From assembly GCA_964576465.1 (NCBI GenBank), contig CAZNXE010000025.1:1-35218 (forward strand): a stretch of 35,218 nucleotides of DNA. Reading direction: 5' to 3'. A program made the position numbers and the translations under genes. This document shows, one piece after another, positions 16,302 to 24,724 of this stretch. A model generated the notes under the pieces. That model saw nothing but the letters and a program-made list of their open reading frames with translations, was not told the DNA's origin and did no database searches. This DNA is from CAZNXE01 sp964576465 (GTDB taxonomy: Bacteria; Planctomycetota; Planctomycetia; Pirellulales; JAEUIK01). Every line of letters starts with the position of its first letter. The stretch's first letter is position 1.

Positions 16302-18383
16302 TCACAGCGGCGATGAGACGTAGCATCGCAACGACTTGCTGATGAGTTCAAAGCACCGGCTCGTGTCTAACCGTGGTCCGTCGAATTCAGGAAAGACATC
16401 GCCGGGCGAATTGGCGGCGGTGTCGATGAATAACGTCCACTCGACCTTGCGCGCCGCGGGTGGCAAGCAGAAAGCCTGCGAATGCGGACCGGCATGCAGG
16501 CAGACGAGCACATGCCTTTGGGCTTCGTCGAAGTTACTTTCGTCCTTCGAGGCGATGAGCATGTATTGCAGGCTCAACTCTTGGCTAGTCCAATCAATAA
16601 CACTCCCGTCGGGCCCACACCACAGCACGTCGGGCAATGCGCCGTCATTGCTTGAATTGCCATGCAGGAATTCTTTGCGACGGACGATTGAATGGTTTCT
16701 GCGAAAGTCTACCAGTGCCTGCGTGAATCGAAACAGATCGTCATGACGGTCGATGAGCCGCCAATTGAACCACGACAGCGGGCCGTCTTGGCAATAGGCG
16801 TTGTTATTGCCACGTTGCGTCCGCCGGCATTCGTCGCCAGAGAGCAACATCGGTACCCCCATGCTCAGCAACAACGTCGACAGCATGTTCTTCACTTGGC
16901 GCGTTCGGGCAAGCAGCACGGCACGACGTCGCGTCGGTCCTTCGTCACCGTGGTTGTCGCTGAAGTTATTGTTCTCGCCGTCGAAGTTATTCTCGCCGTT
17001 CGACTCGTTGTGCTTGTGCGCGTAGCTGACCAGATCATTCAGCGTAAAACCGTCGTGCGAAGTGACGAAGTTGATGCTGTGATACGGACGCCGCCCGCCG
17101 GGCTGGTACAAGTCGCTGGATCCCGCAATCCGCGTGGCGATGGGCCCCAACGTGCCCGGGTCGCCTCGCCAAAAGCGTCGCACATCGTCGCGAAACCGAC
17201 CGTTCCATTCCGACCATCGCAGATTCGCGAACGACCCAACTTGATAGGCCCCGGCGGCGTCCCAGGCTTCGGCAATGATTTTCGTATCGGCCAACAGCGG
17301 ATCTTCGCTGATCACTTCGATGATCGGCGTGTTCGGAACGAGTTCTCCACTGCGGTCGCGGCTGAGGACCGATGCCAAGTCGAACCGGAAACCATCGATG
17401 TGATAGTTCAGCACCCAATGCCGGAGGCAATGAAAGATCAACTCGCGTACGATCGGGTGGTTGCCGTTGACCGTGTTGCCACAGCCCGAGTAGTTGCGAT
17501 ACGCGCCGCTGCCCTCTTCGAGCATGTAGTAGACGGAGTTTTCGAGCCCCTTGAACCCGAACGTGGGCCCCAGCTCGTTTCCTTCAGCTGTGTGATTGAA
17601 CACGACGTCGAGAATAACTTCGATGCCCGCCTGGTGCAGGGCGCGAACCATCTGCTTGAATTCGTGGACCTGTGCCCCGGGCACCTTGCTGGCGGCGTAA
17701 CCGCGATGCGGGGCAAAGAAGGCCAACGGATCGTATCCCCAATAATACGGTCGATCGGCCGAGCCACCGAAGAAATGATTCGTGGGAAACTCGTTCACCG
17801 GCATCAGTTCAATCGCCGTCACGCCAAGCGAAACCAGATACGGGATTTTCTCGATCACGCCCAGATAGGTTCCCGGATGTTCGACGCCACTGGTGCGCGA
17901 TTGGGTGAACCCCTTGACGTGCATTTCGTAGATTATCGTCTCCGAAAGATCGCGCTTCAGATGGCGATCACCCTGCCAGTCAAAGTGTTCATCGACCACC
18001 ACGCATTTCGGCGGACGGACGATGCCGTCGGAGGCTGTCAAGAACTCGCCTGCCAACGCCCGGGTGTAGGGATCGATCAATCGTGCGCGACCGTCGAACC
18101 GATGTCCCGCTTCGGGCTCGAAAGGACCGTCGGCCTGAAAATGATAAAGCTGGCCGATCTCCGCATCGGGAACCAGCATGCTCCACACCCCACCCCAGCG
18201 ATCGTTATCGGGATCGAAGTCGATCACTTCCCTTGGCTCACGATCGCCAACATGGCGATACAACAACAGCCGCATCGCGGTGGCCGTGCGACTGAAGATA
18301 GAAAACCGCACCCCGGGGGTATTCGGCACGGCCCCATAGGGCAAGGGGTAGTTGAATTGCAGCGAAGGATGTGTTTGGACCAT
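16302..18383 (-). CDS. glgX: Glycogen debranching enzyme GlgX (isoamylase-type, GH13)
   Basis: A 693-residue GH13 enzyme that hydrolyses alpha-1,6 branches of glycogen or limit dextrin. The N-terminal CBM48-like domain (about 10-115) includes GVRFSIFSRTATAMRLLLY. The TIM-barrel domain shows DVVFNHTAEGNE, the nucleophile Asp335 in GFRFDLASVL, the acid/base Glu372 in IIAEAWDAAG, and the third acidic residue Asp444 in FVTSHDGFTL. PMLLSGDECRRTQRGNNNAY is typical of GlgX/TreX. GGAGAG lies immediately upstream of the ATG at 18383, supporting the start. A cytochrome c'-like gene sits 50 bp upstream on the same strand and may share its transcript, although no functional link is obvious. Confidence 0.96.
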   Translation of the reverse strand: MVQTHPSLQFNYPLPYGAVPNTPGVRFSIFSRTATAMRLLLYRHVGDREPREVIDFDPDNDRWGGVWSMLVPDAEIGQLYHFQADGPFEPEAGHRFDGRARLIDPYTRALAGEFLTASDGIVRPPKCVVVDEHFDWQGDRHLKRDLSETIIYEMHVKGFTQSRTSGVEHPGTYLGVIEKIPYLVSLGVTAIELMPVNEFPTNHFFGGSADRPYYWGYDPLAFFAPHRGYAASKVPGAQVHEFKQMVRALHQAGIEVILDVVFNHTAEGNELGPTFGFKGLENSVYYMLEEGSGAYRNYSGCGNTVNGNHPIVRELIFHCLRHWVLNYHIDGFRFDLASVLSRDRSGELVPNTPIIEVISEDPLLADTKIIAEAWDAAGAYQVGSFANLRWSEWNGRFRDDVRRFWRGDPGTLGPIATRIAGSSDLYQPGGRRPYHSINFVTSHDGFTLNDLVSYAHKHNESNGENNFDGENNNFSDNHGDEGPTRRRAVLLARTRQVKNMLSTLLLSMGVPMLLSGDECRRTQRGNNNAYCQDGPLSWFNWRLIDRHDDLFRFTQALVDFRRNHSIVRRKEFLHGNSSNDGALPDVLWCGPDGSVIDWTSQELSLQYMLIASKDESNFDEAQRHVLVCLHAGPHSQAFCLPPAARKVEWTLFIDTAANSPGDVFPEFDGPRLDTSRCFELISKSLRCYVSSPL

Positions 18384-18433
18384 CGTCTCTCCAACGACGC
18401 GACTGACGATGTGGGGCCTGACGAGTCCACTCT

Positions 18434-19189
18434 CTATCGGAAGATATCGTGACAGTCTTTACAGCTTTGATCCAAGGCCTTCACGGCCGATTTTGCCGCA
18501 TCTTCGTCACCAGCCGTGGCAGCCGCATGCAGTGTGCTACATGCGTCGCGCATCTCGGCACACAATGCGATCCACTTTTCAGCGTCCTCTTCATCGGCGG
18601 CGAAACTCAAATCAGGCGTGACTGCTTGCGCCAATGCCGCCAAAACTGCCGACTGGCGTGTCATGTCGTCCTGGTTTCGCTTCAAGCGCCGCACCCCGCG
18701 GCGAAGCTTGCTGTTGAGATAGCCCACCTGTTCCATGAGCGGCTCCATTTCAACCACGGGATCCCAAGTCGGCGTTTCCGCGTCGCTGTTTTCTCCGGGG
18801 GCGATTGCTTGCAGGGCGGCAAATGCCTCTTGGGCAGCGGCGTAGTCTTCGGCTTCGACCAACCGTGACGCCGCATGAAAGAGCGCCGGAGCCGCTGCTT
18901 TCCAATCGTGAGACTCGTCGTGCAAGGCCAAATGCTGGGCAATCACGACGACCGTCACGCTGTTTTTGGCGAAGCTTTTCGATTTCGATTCAAAGGTTTC
19001 CTCGTCGCTCAAAATCTCGGCAAGCGCTTGCATGCTGAGATCAAGTTGCGCAATCAGATCCTTCGCCGGGGCATAGGTCGAGATCTTCTCGGGCGCGGGC
19101 GGTTCGCCAAGAGCCAAATTTGCGAGTGGCCACACCAGAGTGACCGCAACCAGAATCGCTGCTGCCGGAATTACGCGCCAATTGAACAT
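18434..19189 (-). CDS. Exported cytochrome c'-like haem protein
   Basis: A 251-residue helical protein with an N-terminal signal or anchor segment (IPAAAILVAVTLVWPLANLA). The only haem attachment site is at the extreme C-terminus: Cys243-x2-Cys246-His247 in SCKDCHDIFR. A C-terminal CxxCH in a helix is the hallmark of cytochrome c' and cytochrome c-556 proteins. Here the chain is roughly twice the usual 125-155 residues, and the N-terminal half (LSMQALAEILSDEETFESKS onward) looks like a second helical bundle without haem ligands. No axial Met can be assigned. Electron transfer or small-ligand binding in the periplasm is inferred. ATG 19189 has no strong ribosome site. It lies 50 bp upstream of glgX. 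Confidence 0.75.
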   Translation of the reverse strand: MFNWRVIPAAAILVAVTLVWPLANLALGEPPAPEKISTYAPAKDLIAQLDLSMQALAEILSDEETFESKSKSFAKNSVTVVVIAQHLALHDESHDWKAAAPALFHAASRLVEAEDYAAAQEAFAALQAIAPGENSDAETPTWDPVVEMEPLMEQVGYLNSKLRRGVRRLKRNQDDMTRQSAVLAALAQAVTPDLSFAADEEDAEKWIALCAEMRDACSTLHAAATAGDEDAAKSAVKALDQSCKDCHDIFR

Positions 19190-19411
19190 CGTGGGTGAGA
19201 TCCTACCGTTGTGGTTCTGGGATACTGGCCAGCAGCCGTTTGTCGTTGTCGCCAGTTAACGATCGTAGCACACGGCCCCTCGCTGCTAAAATAGGTGGTC
19301 CGGGGAACGAAAACGTCGATTCTCCGTCCAACTTCCAGGCGTTTGACACTTCTTTGCCGCGACTCGTAGAATCGGGGCCCACCATCGACACACGGAGCGC
19401 GGCGATTTTCA

Positions 19412-20482
19412 ATGGGCAAGACTCTGTATAAGGATGCCGGCGTCGATCTGGAACTCTACCAAGAGTCGATGTCACGGCTGGGTCGGCTATTACATCGAAC
19501 GCACACTCCCCGTGTGTTGCCGCTGCCGGGTGGGTTTGCCGGCTTGTTTCAGCTCGATTTCAAGAGCCCCCTGTTCAAGCGGAACTATGAAGATCCGGTG
19601 CTGATCGCCGGTACCGACGGCGTGGGCACCAAACTCAAAGTGGCCATCATGGCCAATCGACACGATACCGTGGGCATCGACTTGGTGGCGATGTGCGTGA
19701 ACGATTGTATCTGCTGCGGCGCTGAACCGCTTTTTTTCCTCGACTATATCGCCATGGCAAAGGACAATCCGGCGCAACTCGAATCGCTTGTCGAGGGAAT
19801 TAGCCGCGGCTGCGTCGAAAGTGACAGTGCGCTGCTGGGAGGCGAGACGGCCATTATGCCGGACGTGTATCACGAGGGCGAGTACGATCTGGCGGGCTTC
19901 TGTGTTGGCGTGGCCGATCGCAAACGCATCATCGACGGACAAGCCATTACCTCGGGCGACGCAATCATCGGCATCGGATCGTCCGGCCTGCACTCCAACG
20001 GGTTCAGCCTGGTGCGGAAGATCGTCTTTGATATCGCGGGGCTGTCCATCGACGACCACGTGAAAGCGTTGGGACAAACCGTCGGCGAGGAGTTGATGAC
20101 GCCAACGAGGATCTACGTCCGAGCGACGCGCGGAATCTTAAACCACTACAAAAAGAAGAACGTCGTCCACGGTATAGCGCACATCACCGGCGGAGGGCTG
20201 CTTGAAAATGTCGAGCGAATCATGCCCGATGGTTGCCGCGCCGTGTTCGAGCGAGATAGCTGGCCCGTGCCGCCGGTCTTCCCATGGTTGCAACAATTGG
20301 GCGATGTGGAAGAGCCCGAGATGCAGCGTGTCTTCAACATGGGCCTAGGGCTGGTTCTGGTGGTGAGTTCTTTTTTCGCCGACAGCATTCGCCACCAATT
20401 GTCAGACCATGGGCACGAGAGCTGGACCATTGGCACCATTGTCGACGGGCCCGGCGATGCAGTGTGGGGCGATCAGAAGTAG
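19412..20482 (+). CDS. purM: Phosphoribosylformylglycinamidine cyclo-ligase (AIR synthetase)
   Basis: A 356-residue cytosolic enzyme that closes the imidazole ring in de novo purine synthesis (FGAM + ATP to AIR). The N-terminus MGKTLYKDAGVDLELYQES is typical. The conserved ATP-site GTDGVGTKLKVA, HDTVGIDLVAMCVNDC, GGETAIMPDVY and GLHSNGFSLVRK are all present, and the C-terminal domain has HITGGGLLENVERI. Length is normal. GGAG lies 14 nt before ATG 19412, which is a rather long spacing. No other pur gene is adjacent. It converges on the DsbD-like gene with a 20-bp gap and no visible terminator. Confidence 0.97.
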   Translation: MGKTLYKDAGVDLELYQESMSRLGRLLHRTHTPRVLPLPGGFAGLFQLDFKSPLFKRNYEDPVLIAGTDGVGTKLKVAIMANRHDTVGIDLVAMCVNDCICCGAEPLFFLDYIAMAKDNPAQLESLVEGISRGCVESDSALLGGETAIMPDVYHEGEYDLAGFCVGVADRKRIIDGQAITSGDAIIGIGSSGLHSNGFSLVRKIVFDIAGLSIDDHVKALGQTVGEELMTPTRIYVRATRGILNHYKKKNVVHGIAHITGGGLLENVERIMPDGCRAVFERDSWPVPPVFPWLQQLGDVEEPEMQRVFNMGLGLVLVVSSFFADSIRHQLSDHGHESWTIGTIVDGPGDAVWGDQK

Positions 20483-20502
20483 CCATCGCCACTTGCAACA
20501 AC

Positions 20503-23121
20503 TCAACGGTCGACCGCTTGAACCAACTCTCGGGCGTCGCCTTTGTCGGTTAAAGAAGCTGTCGTCGACTTCGATGGTCCGGCGCGATCGAGTTCTTGGA
20601 ATAACCGGTTTCGCGTGTACATCTCGTTCAGTACGATCGGTTCGTTGGGGCGTCCGGCGGGAAAAATCGCCAACACCGGGATCTGACCGCCGGTGCCGAC
20701 CAATGCCTGCAATAGCTTCGTTTCGTCTTCAGGCCATGCGGTCACATCGGCGACCATCGCAACAACGCCATGAGAATCGACATACTCTCGGGTCGTTTTG
20801 GTATTGAGTACCAAGCGTTCTAGTAACTTACAGTTGGGACACCATGCGGCGGTAAAATCGACCATCACCGTCTTTTCCTCGGCGATCAACTCGTCAAGCT
20901 TTTGGCGGTCAAAGGGAATCCACGCCAAGACATCGTCTTCGACCACGGGTTCGACGATGGCCTCGCCACCGGCCTGCATTTGCCGGGCGAATTGTTTGGC
21001 CAGCATCGCGTTGAATCGTTGCTGCATCACATCATCGAACCATCCGAAGCTGAAAATGCCGACCAACACGCTAAACGCCACGGCTCCGGCCCAAGCGCGA
21101 ATGCGAGCATCTAGCGGAGCCGTGCCCGGCGTGCGTCCGACCCACCAGCATGCGGCCCACAGCCCGAACAGCATTGCCAAGGTTGGCAACACCATCGCCG
21201 GAGCGATCTCAGCGATCACCGTCAGCAGATAGATCACGGTGGCCAAGAGCATGAAGCCCATGAGGTTCTTGAACGTATCCATCCACGCACCCGGTTTCGG
21301 CAGAAAGCGAATCAGGCTCGGGAATACGCCGATCAATAGATAGGGGCTCGCCATGCCAAGGCCGATGCTGGCGAACACGGTCATGGTGATCGGAGCCGGT
21401 TGTTTCATGGCCCAAATCAACGCAGTGCTCATCAAAGGGCCGGTGCATGGTGTGGCCAGGATCGTCGTGATGATGCCCTTGGAGAACGCTCCCGCGCGGC
21501 CTTCGCGAGAGGCCATCTCTTGGGCCGATCCGCTGGCCGCGAAGCCGGGAATTGGCAATTCCCACACGCCGAGAAAGCTCAGCCCCATCGCAAACACGAC
21601 CGCCACCATCACAACATTGAACGTGAGACTGCTAAACTGTTGTCCCCAGCCAAGGCCCAAACCGATCGCTAAGCCGGCCAGCACGAGAAATACTGAAATA
21701 AGCCCTAGCGAATACCACAGGTTAAGCTCGAAGATTCGCGCTCTGCTCTCCCCGCTCTGCTGAACGAACGCCAAGATCTTCAGCCCGACGACCGGCAACA
21801 CGCAGGGCATTAGATTCAGTGCCAGTCCGCCGATCAGGCCGTACAGAATCATCAGAAATAGCGAACGCTTCGACGCCTCGTCGGATCCCTGAACTTTGAG
21901 CGTTCCTAGATCAAGCGACGTCGGTCTCTTCTCGGTCCACACTTCGGCCAGTTTCGCGGCCTCGGAATATTTCCCTGCCATGAACGACAGCGGTACGTTG
22001 CCGCCTTTTTCGGCCAACCCGACATTCACCACGACGTCGAACACGGCCGCCCTTGGCATGTCGCAGCTATCGTCTGAGCAGCTTTGGTAGCCGATGATGC
22101 CGGAGAGCATGTGTTCGCCCGGTTCGGCGTCCTCGGGCACTTGGATTTCAATGGTCCACGTGACCGGTCCTTCGTGATAGCGAACTTGTTCTCCGGCGTT
22201 GTCATGTTCGACAACCGGCTTGTCTGGCTGGGGTTGGCTCCATATCCACTCGGTGTCTTCGGAAAGAGAAATCAACGCGGGTTGCGCCGTTTGACCGCCT
22301 TTGGTCGGCTGCCAAGCATAGGTGTGATAACCCTCCGACGGATCGGCCGTTAAGAGCAACTTGATCGTGCCGCCGGGCACCGCCATGGCATGATCGACGT
22401 GGCCGCGAATGGTGGTCTGTGCAAGGTTTTCTTGAAAGACGCCGATACTGGCTCGTTTGACATCTTCGGCCTGAACCACCAAGTTCGCGGGTTCTTCCTT
22501 GGGCGTTTCAATGCCGCTGCCCAAGCGGGCGGTGAAGGGATAATTTGTCGGCGGCATGCAACCGCGATCGTTGCACGCCTGCACGACAACGCGAACTCCG
22601 ATCGTTACGTCCTCTGGACGAACGCCCTCGGCAATCTGAATCGGAGTCTGCCACACGACGCGACCTTCGTGTGTTTCAATCATCAGGTCGCCGAAGGCCT
22701 CTGGTTCAAGCCCCAGATGGGGCGGTGGCGAGGTTTCAAATTCGCCTAGCAGTTCAAACTGTGGCGATGGGTCGAGCTTGATCTTCGTGGCGACCGGACC
22801 ACCGGGCGGCTGGGTGATTGAGTAGATATGCCATCCCGGCGCCACATCAACAGCAACGTACAACCGAGCCGGCTGTCCATCGGCAGTCGCCACGGTGAAC
22901 TGTGCTTCAAACTCAACCTGACCGGCAGATCTGTCGGAGTTTCCCAAGACATCGGCGTTCAGTCCCTCGAAACTCAATTGCCCGAAGGCTTTGGGCTGAG
23001 CAATCAATACCAAGCAGAGCCCGGCAGCGGCGAGCCAAGCGACTCTGCTCTTGTTCAATGGCAAGCGTGCAGCTTTCCTATCATCAGCACGCATGGAGGC
23101 AACTCCTCTGTTCAAACGCAT
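20503..23121 (-). CDS. DsbD-like thiol:disulfide interchange protein with two N-terminal alpha domains
   Basis: An 872-residue transmembrane reductase that carries electrons from cytoplasmic thioredoxin to periplasmic thiols. After a signal peptide (LNKSRVAWLAAAGLCLVLIA) come two beta-sandwich domains of the DsbD-alpha type. Each has a paired cysteine motif: CNDRGCMPP near residue 182 and CSDDSCDMP near 347. The DsbD membrane core (about 425-700, eight or so hydrophobic segments) has its two redox cysteines in LMPCVLPVVG (about 440) and TPCTGP (about 557). A C-terminal thioredoxin-like domain has WCPNCK near 757. Family members normally have one alpha domain. Starts at 23121 (GAGGG 9 nt upstream) and 23094 (AGGAG 8 nt upstream) are both plausible. 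It is monocistronic in appearance. Confidence 0.92.
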   Translation of the reverse strand: MRLNRGVASMRADDRKAARLPLNKSRVAWLAAAGLCLVLIAQPKAFGQLSFEGLNADVLGNSDRSAGQVEFEAQFTVATADGQPARLYVAVDVAPGWHIYSITQPPGGPVATKIKLDPSPQFELLGEFETSPPPHLGLEPEAFGDLMIETHEGRVVWQTPIQIAEGVRPEDVTIGVRVVVQACNDRGCMPPTNYPFTARLGSGIETPKEEPANLVVQAEDVKRASIGVFQENLAQTTIRGHVDHAMAVPGGTIKLLLTADPSEGYHTYAWQPTKGGQTAQPALISLSEDTEWIWSQPQPDKPVVEHDNAGEQVRYHEGPVTWTIEIQVPEDAEPGEHMLSGIIGYQSCSDDSCDMPRAAVFDVVVNVGLAEKGGNVPLSFMAGKYSEAAKLAEVWTEKRPTSLDLGTLKVQGSDEASKRSLFLMILYGLIGGLALNLMPCVLPVVGLKILAFVQQSGESRARIFELNLWYSLGLISVFLVLAGLAIGLGLGWGQQFSSLTFNVVMVAVVFAMGLSFLGVWELPIPGFAASGSAQEMASREGRAGAFSKGIITTILATPCTGPLMSTALIWAMKQPAPITMTVFASIGLGMASPYLLIGVFPSLIRFLPKPGAWMDTFKNLMGFMLLATVIYLLTVIAEIAPAMVLPTLAMLFGLWAACWWVGRTPGTAPLDARIRAWAGAVAFSVLVGIFSFGWFDDVMQQRFNAMLAKQFARQMQAGGEAIVEPVVEDDVLAWIPFDRQKLDELIAEEKTVMVDFTAAWCPNCKLLERLVLNTKTTREYVDSHGVVAMVADVTAWPEDETKLLQALVGTGGQIPVLAIFPAGRPNEPIVLNEMYTRNRLFQELDRAGPSKSTTASLTDKGDARELVQAVDR

Positions 23122-23426
23122 TCGCGCAATCCCTCAGCGAAAATACCGCCCATTTCGGCGTCGATCGGCTTGAATTCCAGTGCCGGCAAGGAAACCTAAG
23201 TCGTTTCCCATGAATTGGTTATTTTAGAATCGCTGGCCAGGGCCGGTCAATCGCACCCTTTGGGGGCCGTTGTTGTTTGGATGCCAAGGCAGCAACGCAA
23301 CTTCCTCTTATACGGCATGAGTTGGGTCGGAGTTCTGTGAACTGACTTACAGTTACGTCGATTACCCCAGATTGTTGACCAGAATTCGGCTCTCAGACCC
23401 CAAGAACCGCCCCCCCGACCGGTCGC
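23122..23426. other. Gene-free stretch upstream of the DsbD-like gene
   Basis: A 305-bp gap between two leftward genes. It should hold the promoter of the DsbD-like gene and the end of the upstream kinase-like transcript. I see no open frame with a ribosome site and no strong hairpin; only a small dyad AACTG/CAGTT near 23340. Confidence 0.4.
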
Positions 23427-24440
23427 TCATGGGAATTCGCCCTGATTCGTCAAGAAACGCAAGCGGACGACAAGTCGACGAATGCGCGATAGCACGGCCT
23501 GCCAATCGTCGAATTGACGCCCCTGGCAGAAGATCCAATCCAGCCAGTTGATTGCCGATAGCAGCACTTCACTGTGATCGAATGCCGCAACGACCTTACG
23601 TTCGTTGTCGGTCAAAGGTCGCACTGCTTCGTACGCCGCCAAGCCCGTTCGACGTAACTCTTCGTCATCGCCCACCAAGGAACCCAACGCCCTGGCGATA
23701 TCTCCCACGGGCGACTCGACCCGCATCGACCCGAAATCGACGATGCCCGAAACCTGATCCCCCACGAAGAGGAAGTGCTCGCTTCGCAGGTCGCGGATCG
23801 AGGGCTGAAGGGTCAAAGGGACGGTCTGGGCCTCCCGCAATTCGTCGTCGACTTTTGGAAGGCGTGAGGGCACCAGGAGCAAGATTTCCTGGGCAAGTGG
23901 TTCGAGTTCTGTCACGATGCCTGGCGAGATCGCCGTTGCGATGCGTTGAAGCCCTCCGTCACGTAGCGCAGTGACCTGTCTTCTTCTTTCTGCGATCCCC
24001 GGCGAGAAGCCCGTCTTCCGCTCGACACCGGCAACGGTTGCCGCAGCCACGTGAAATTGCGCCGTGGCAGCCATGGCGGCTCGCAAACGGTTCTCGGATA
24101 CATGGTTCGCAAAGTCGGCCACACCCGTTAGCCAGGGCGTCAGCTCGTAGAGATACCCGGCTTGTTCGACGTATGTGAGACCAGTGAGTGTATTGATTGG
24201 TACCGGGACAAGGTGAAATCCTTGCTGGTAGACATGTTGCAGAACATGGTGGATCTGCATGAGCCGCTGGACATTTGGATGTTCCGAAGGCCACCGCCGT
24301 AGACAAAGCATTCCCCGGGGGGCAGCAATTTTCCAGAATCGGGCCCCACTGAAACCACCCGCGCTGCCCAAGAACTGCGTATCCCGGGGAAGGCAGTCGG
24401 GCGGATAGTGCGAAATTACCGTTTGGAAATCGTTGTCCAT
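23427..24440 (-). CDS. APH/choline-kinase-fold phosphotransferase-like protein
   Basis: A 337-residue cytosolic protein of the aminoglycoside-phosphotransferase/homoserine-kinase-like fold. The visible core is SIRDLRSEHFLFVGDQVSGI followed by VDFGSM. This corresponds to the catalytic loop (H-x-D-x4-N) and the metal-binding DFG-like Asp of the family. The catalytic Asp is present, but the loop His is Arg and the Asn position appears to be His. The N-lobe is weak (GSAGGFSGARFWKI could be the glycine loop; LCLRRWP may hold the ATP Lys equivalent as Arg). Activity is therefore uncertain. Nothing points to antibiotic resistance; such proteins usually act on small metabolites. The gene is divergent from the metalloprotease gene across 284 bp. 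Confidence 0.7.
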   Translation of the reverse strand: MDNDFQTVISHYPPDCLPRDTQFLGSAGGFSGARFWKIAAPRGMLCLRRWPSEHPNVQRLMQIHHVLQHVYQQGFHLVPVPINTLTGLTYVEQAGYLYELTPWLTGVADFANHVSENRLRAAMAATAQFHVAAATVAGVERKTGFSPGIAERRRQVTALRDGGLQRIATAISPGIVTELEPLAQEILLLVPSRLPKVDDELREAQTVPLTLQPSIRDLRSEHFLFVGDQVSGIVDFGSMRVESPVGDIARALGSLVGDDEELRRTGLAAYEAVRPLTDNERKVVAAFDHSEVLLSAINWLDWIFCQGRQFDDWQAVLSRIRRLVVRLRFLTNQGEFP

Positions 24441-24724
24441 TGTGAATCCATGCCCTGCGCGAACAATCGGTTCTAGCGGTCGAACTGTCCCAATCGATCG
24501 TTTCGGACGATGTCGATCGCTGGAAGTCCCAATTTGCAGGGTTTACCAACTTTTCGGGCGGTGTAACATTCCCTGGGTAACTTTGTCGACTTGAAAGACT
24601 GCGCCGCTCAGGGAATATGGGGTATATTTTACGACCTACGTTCCCCACCTTGCGCACCGACCGCTCCCCGTCGCACGAACGACCTTTCGGCGACGCCTAA
24701 TCCAATAACGAAGTGAGATCCCCT

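Noticed and set aside
16692..18452. A 586-codon open frame on the plus strand
   Set aside because: It lies antisense over glgX, whose catalytic motifs are clear. The frame is open because of codon bias, and its translation shows no domain or ribosome site.
23427..24440. Aminoglycoside resistance gene
   Set aside because: Only the fold family fits. The loop is divergent, and there is no mobile context or resistance neighbour.
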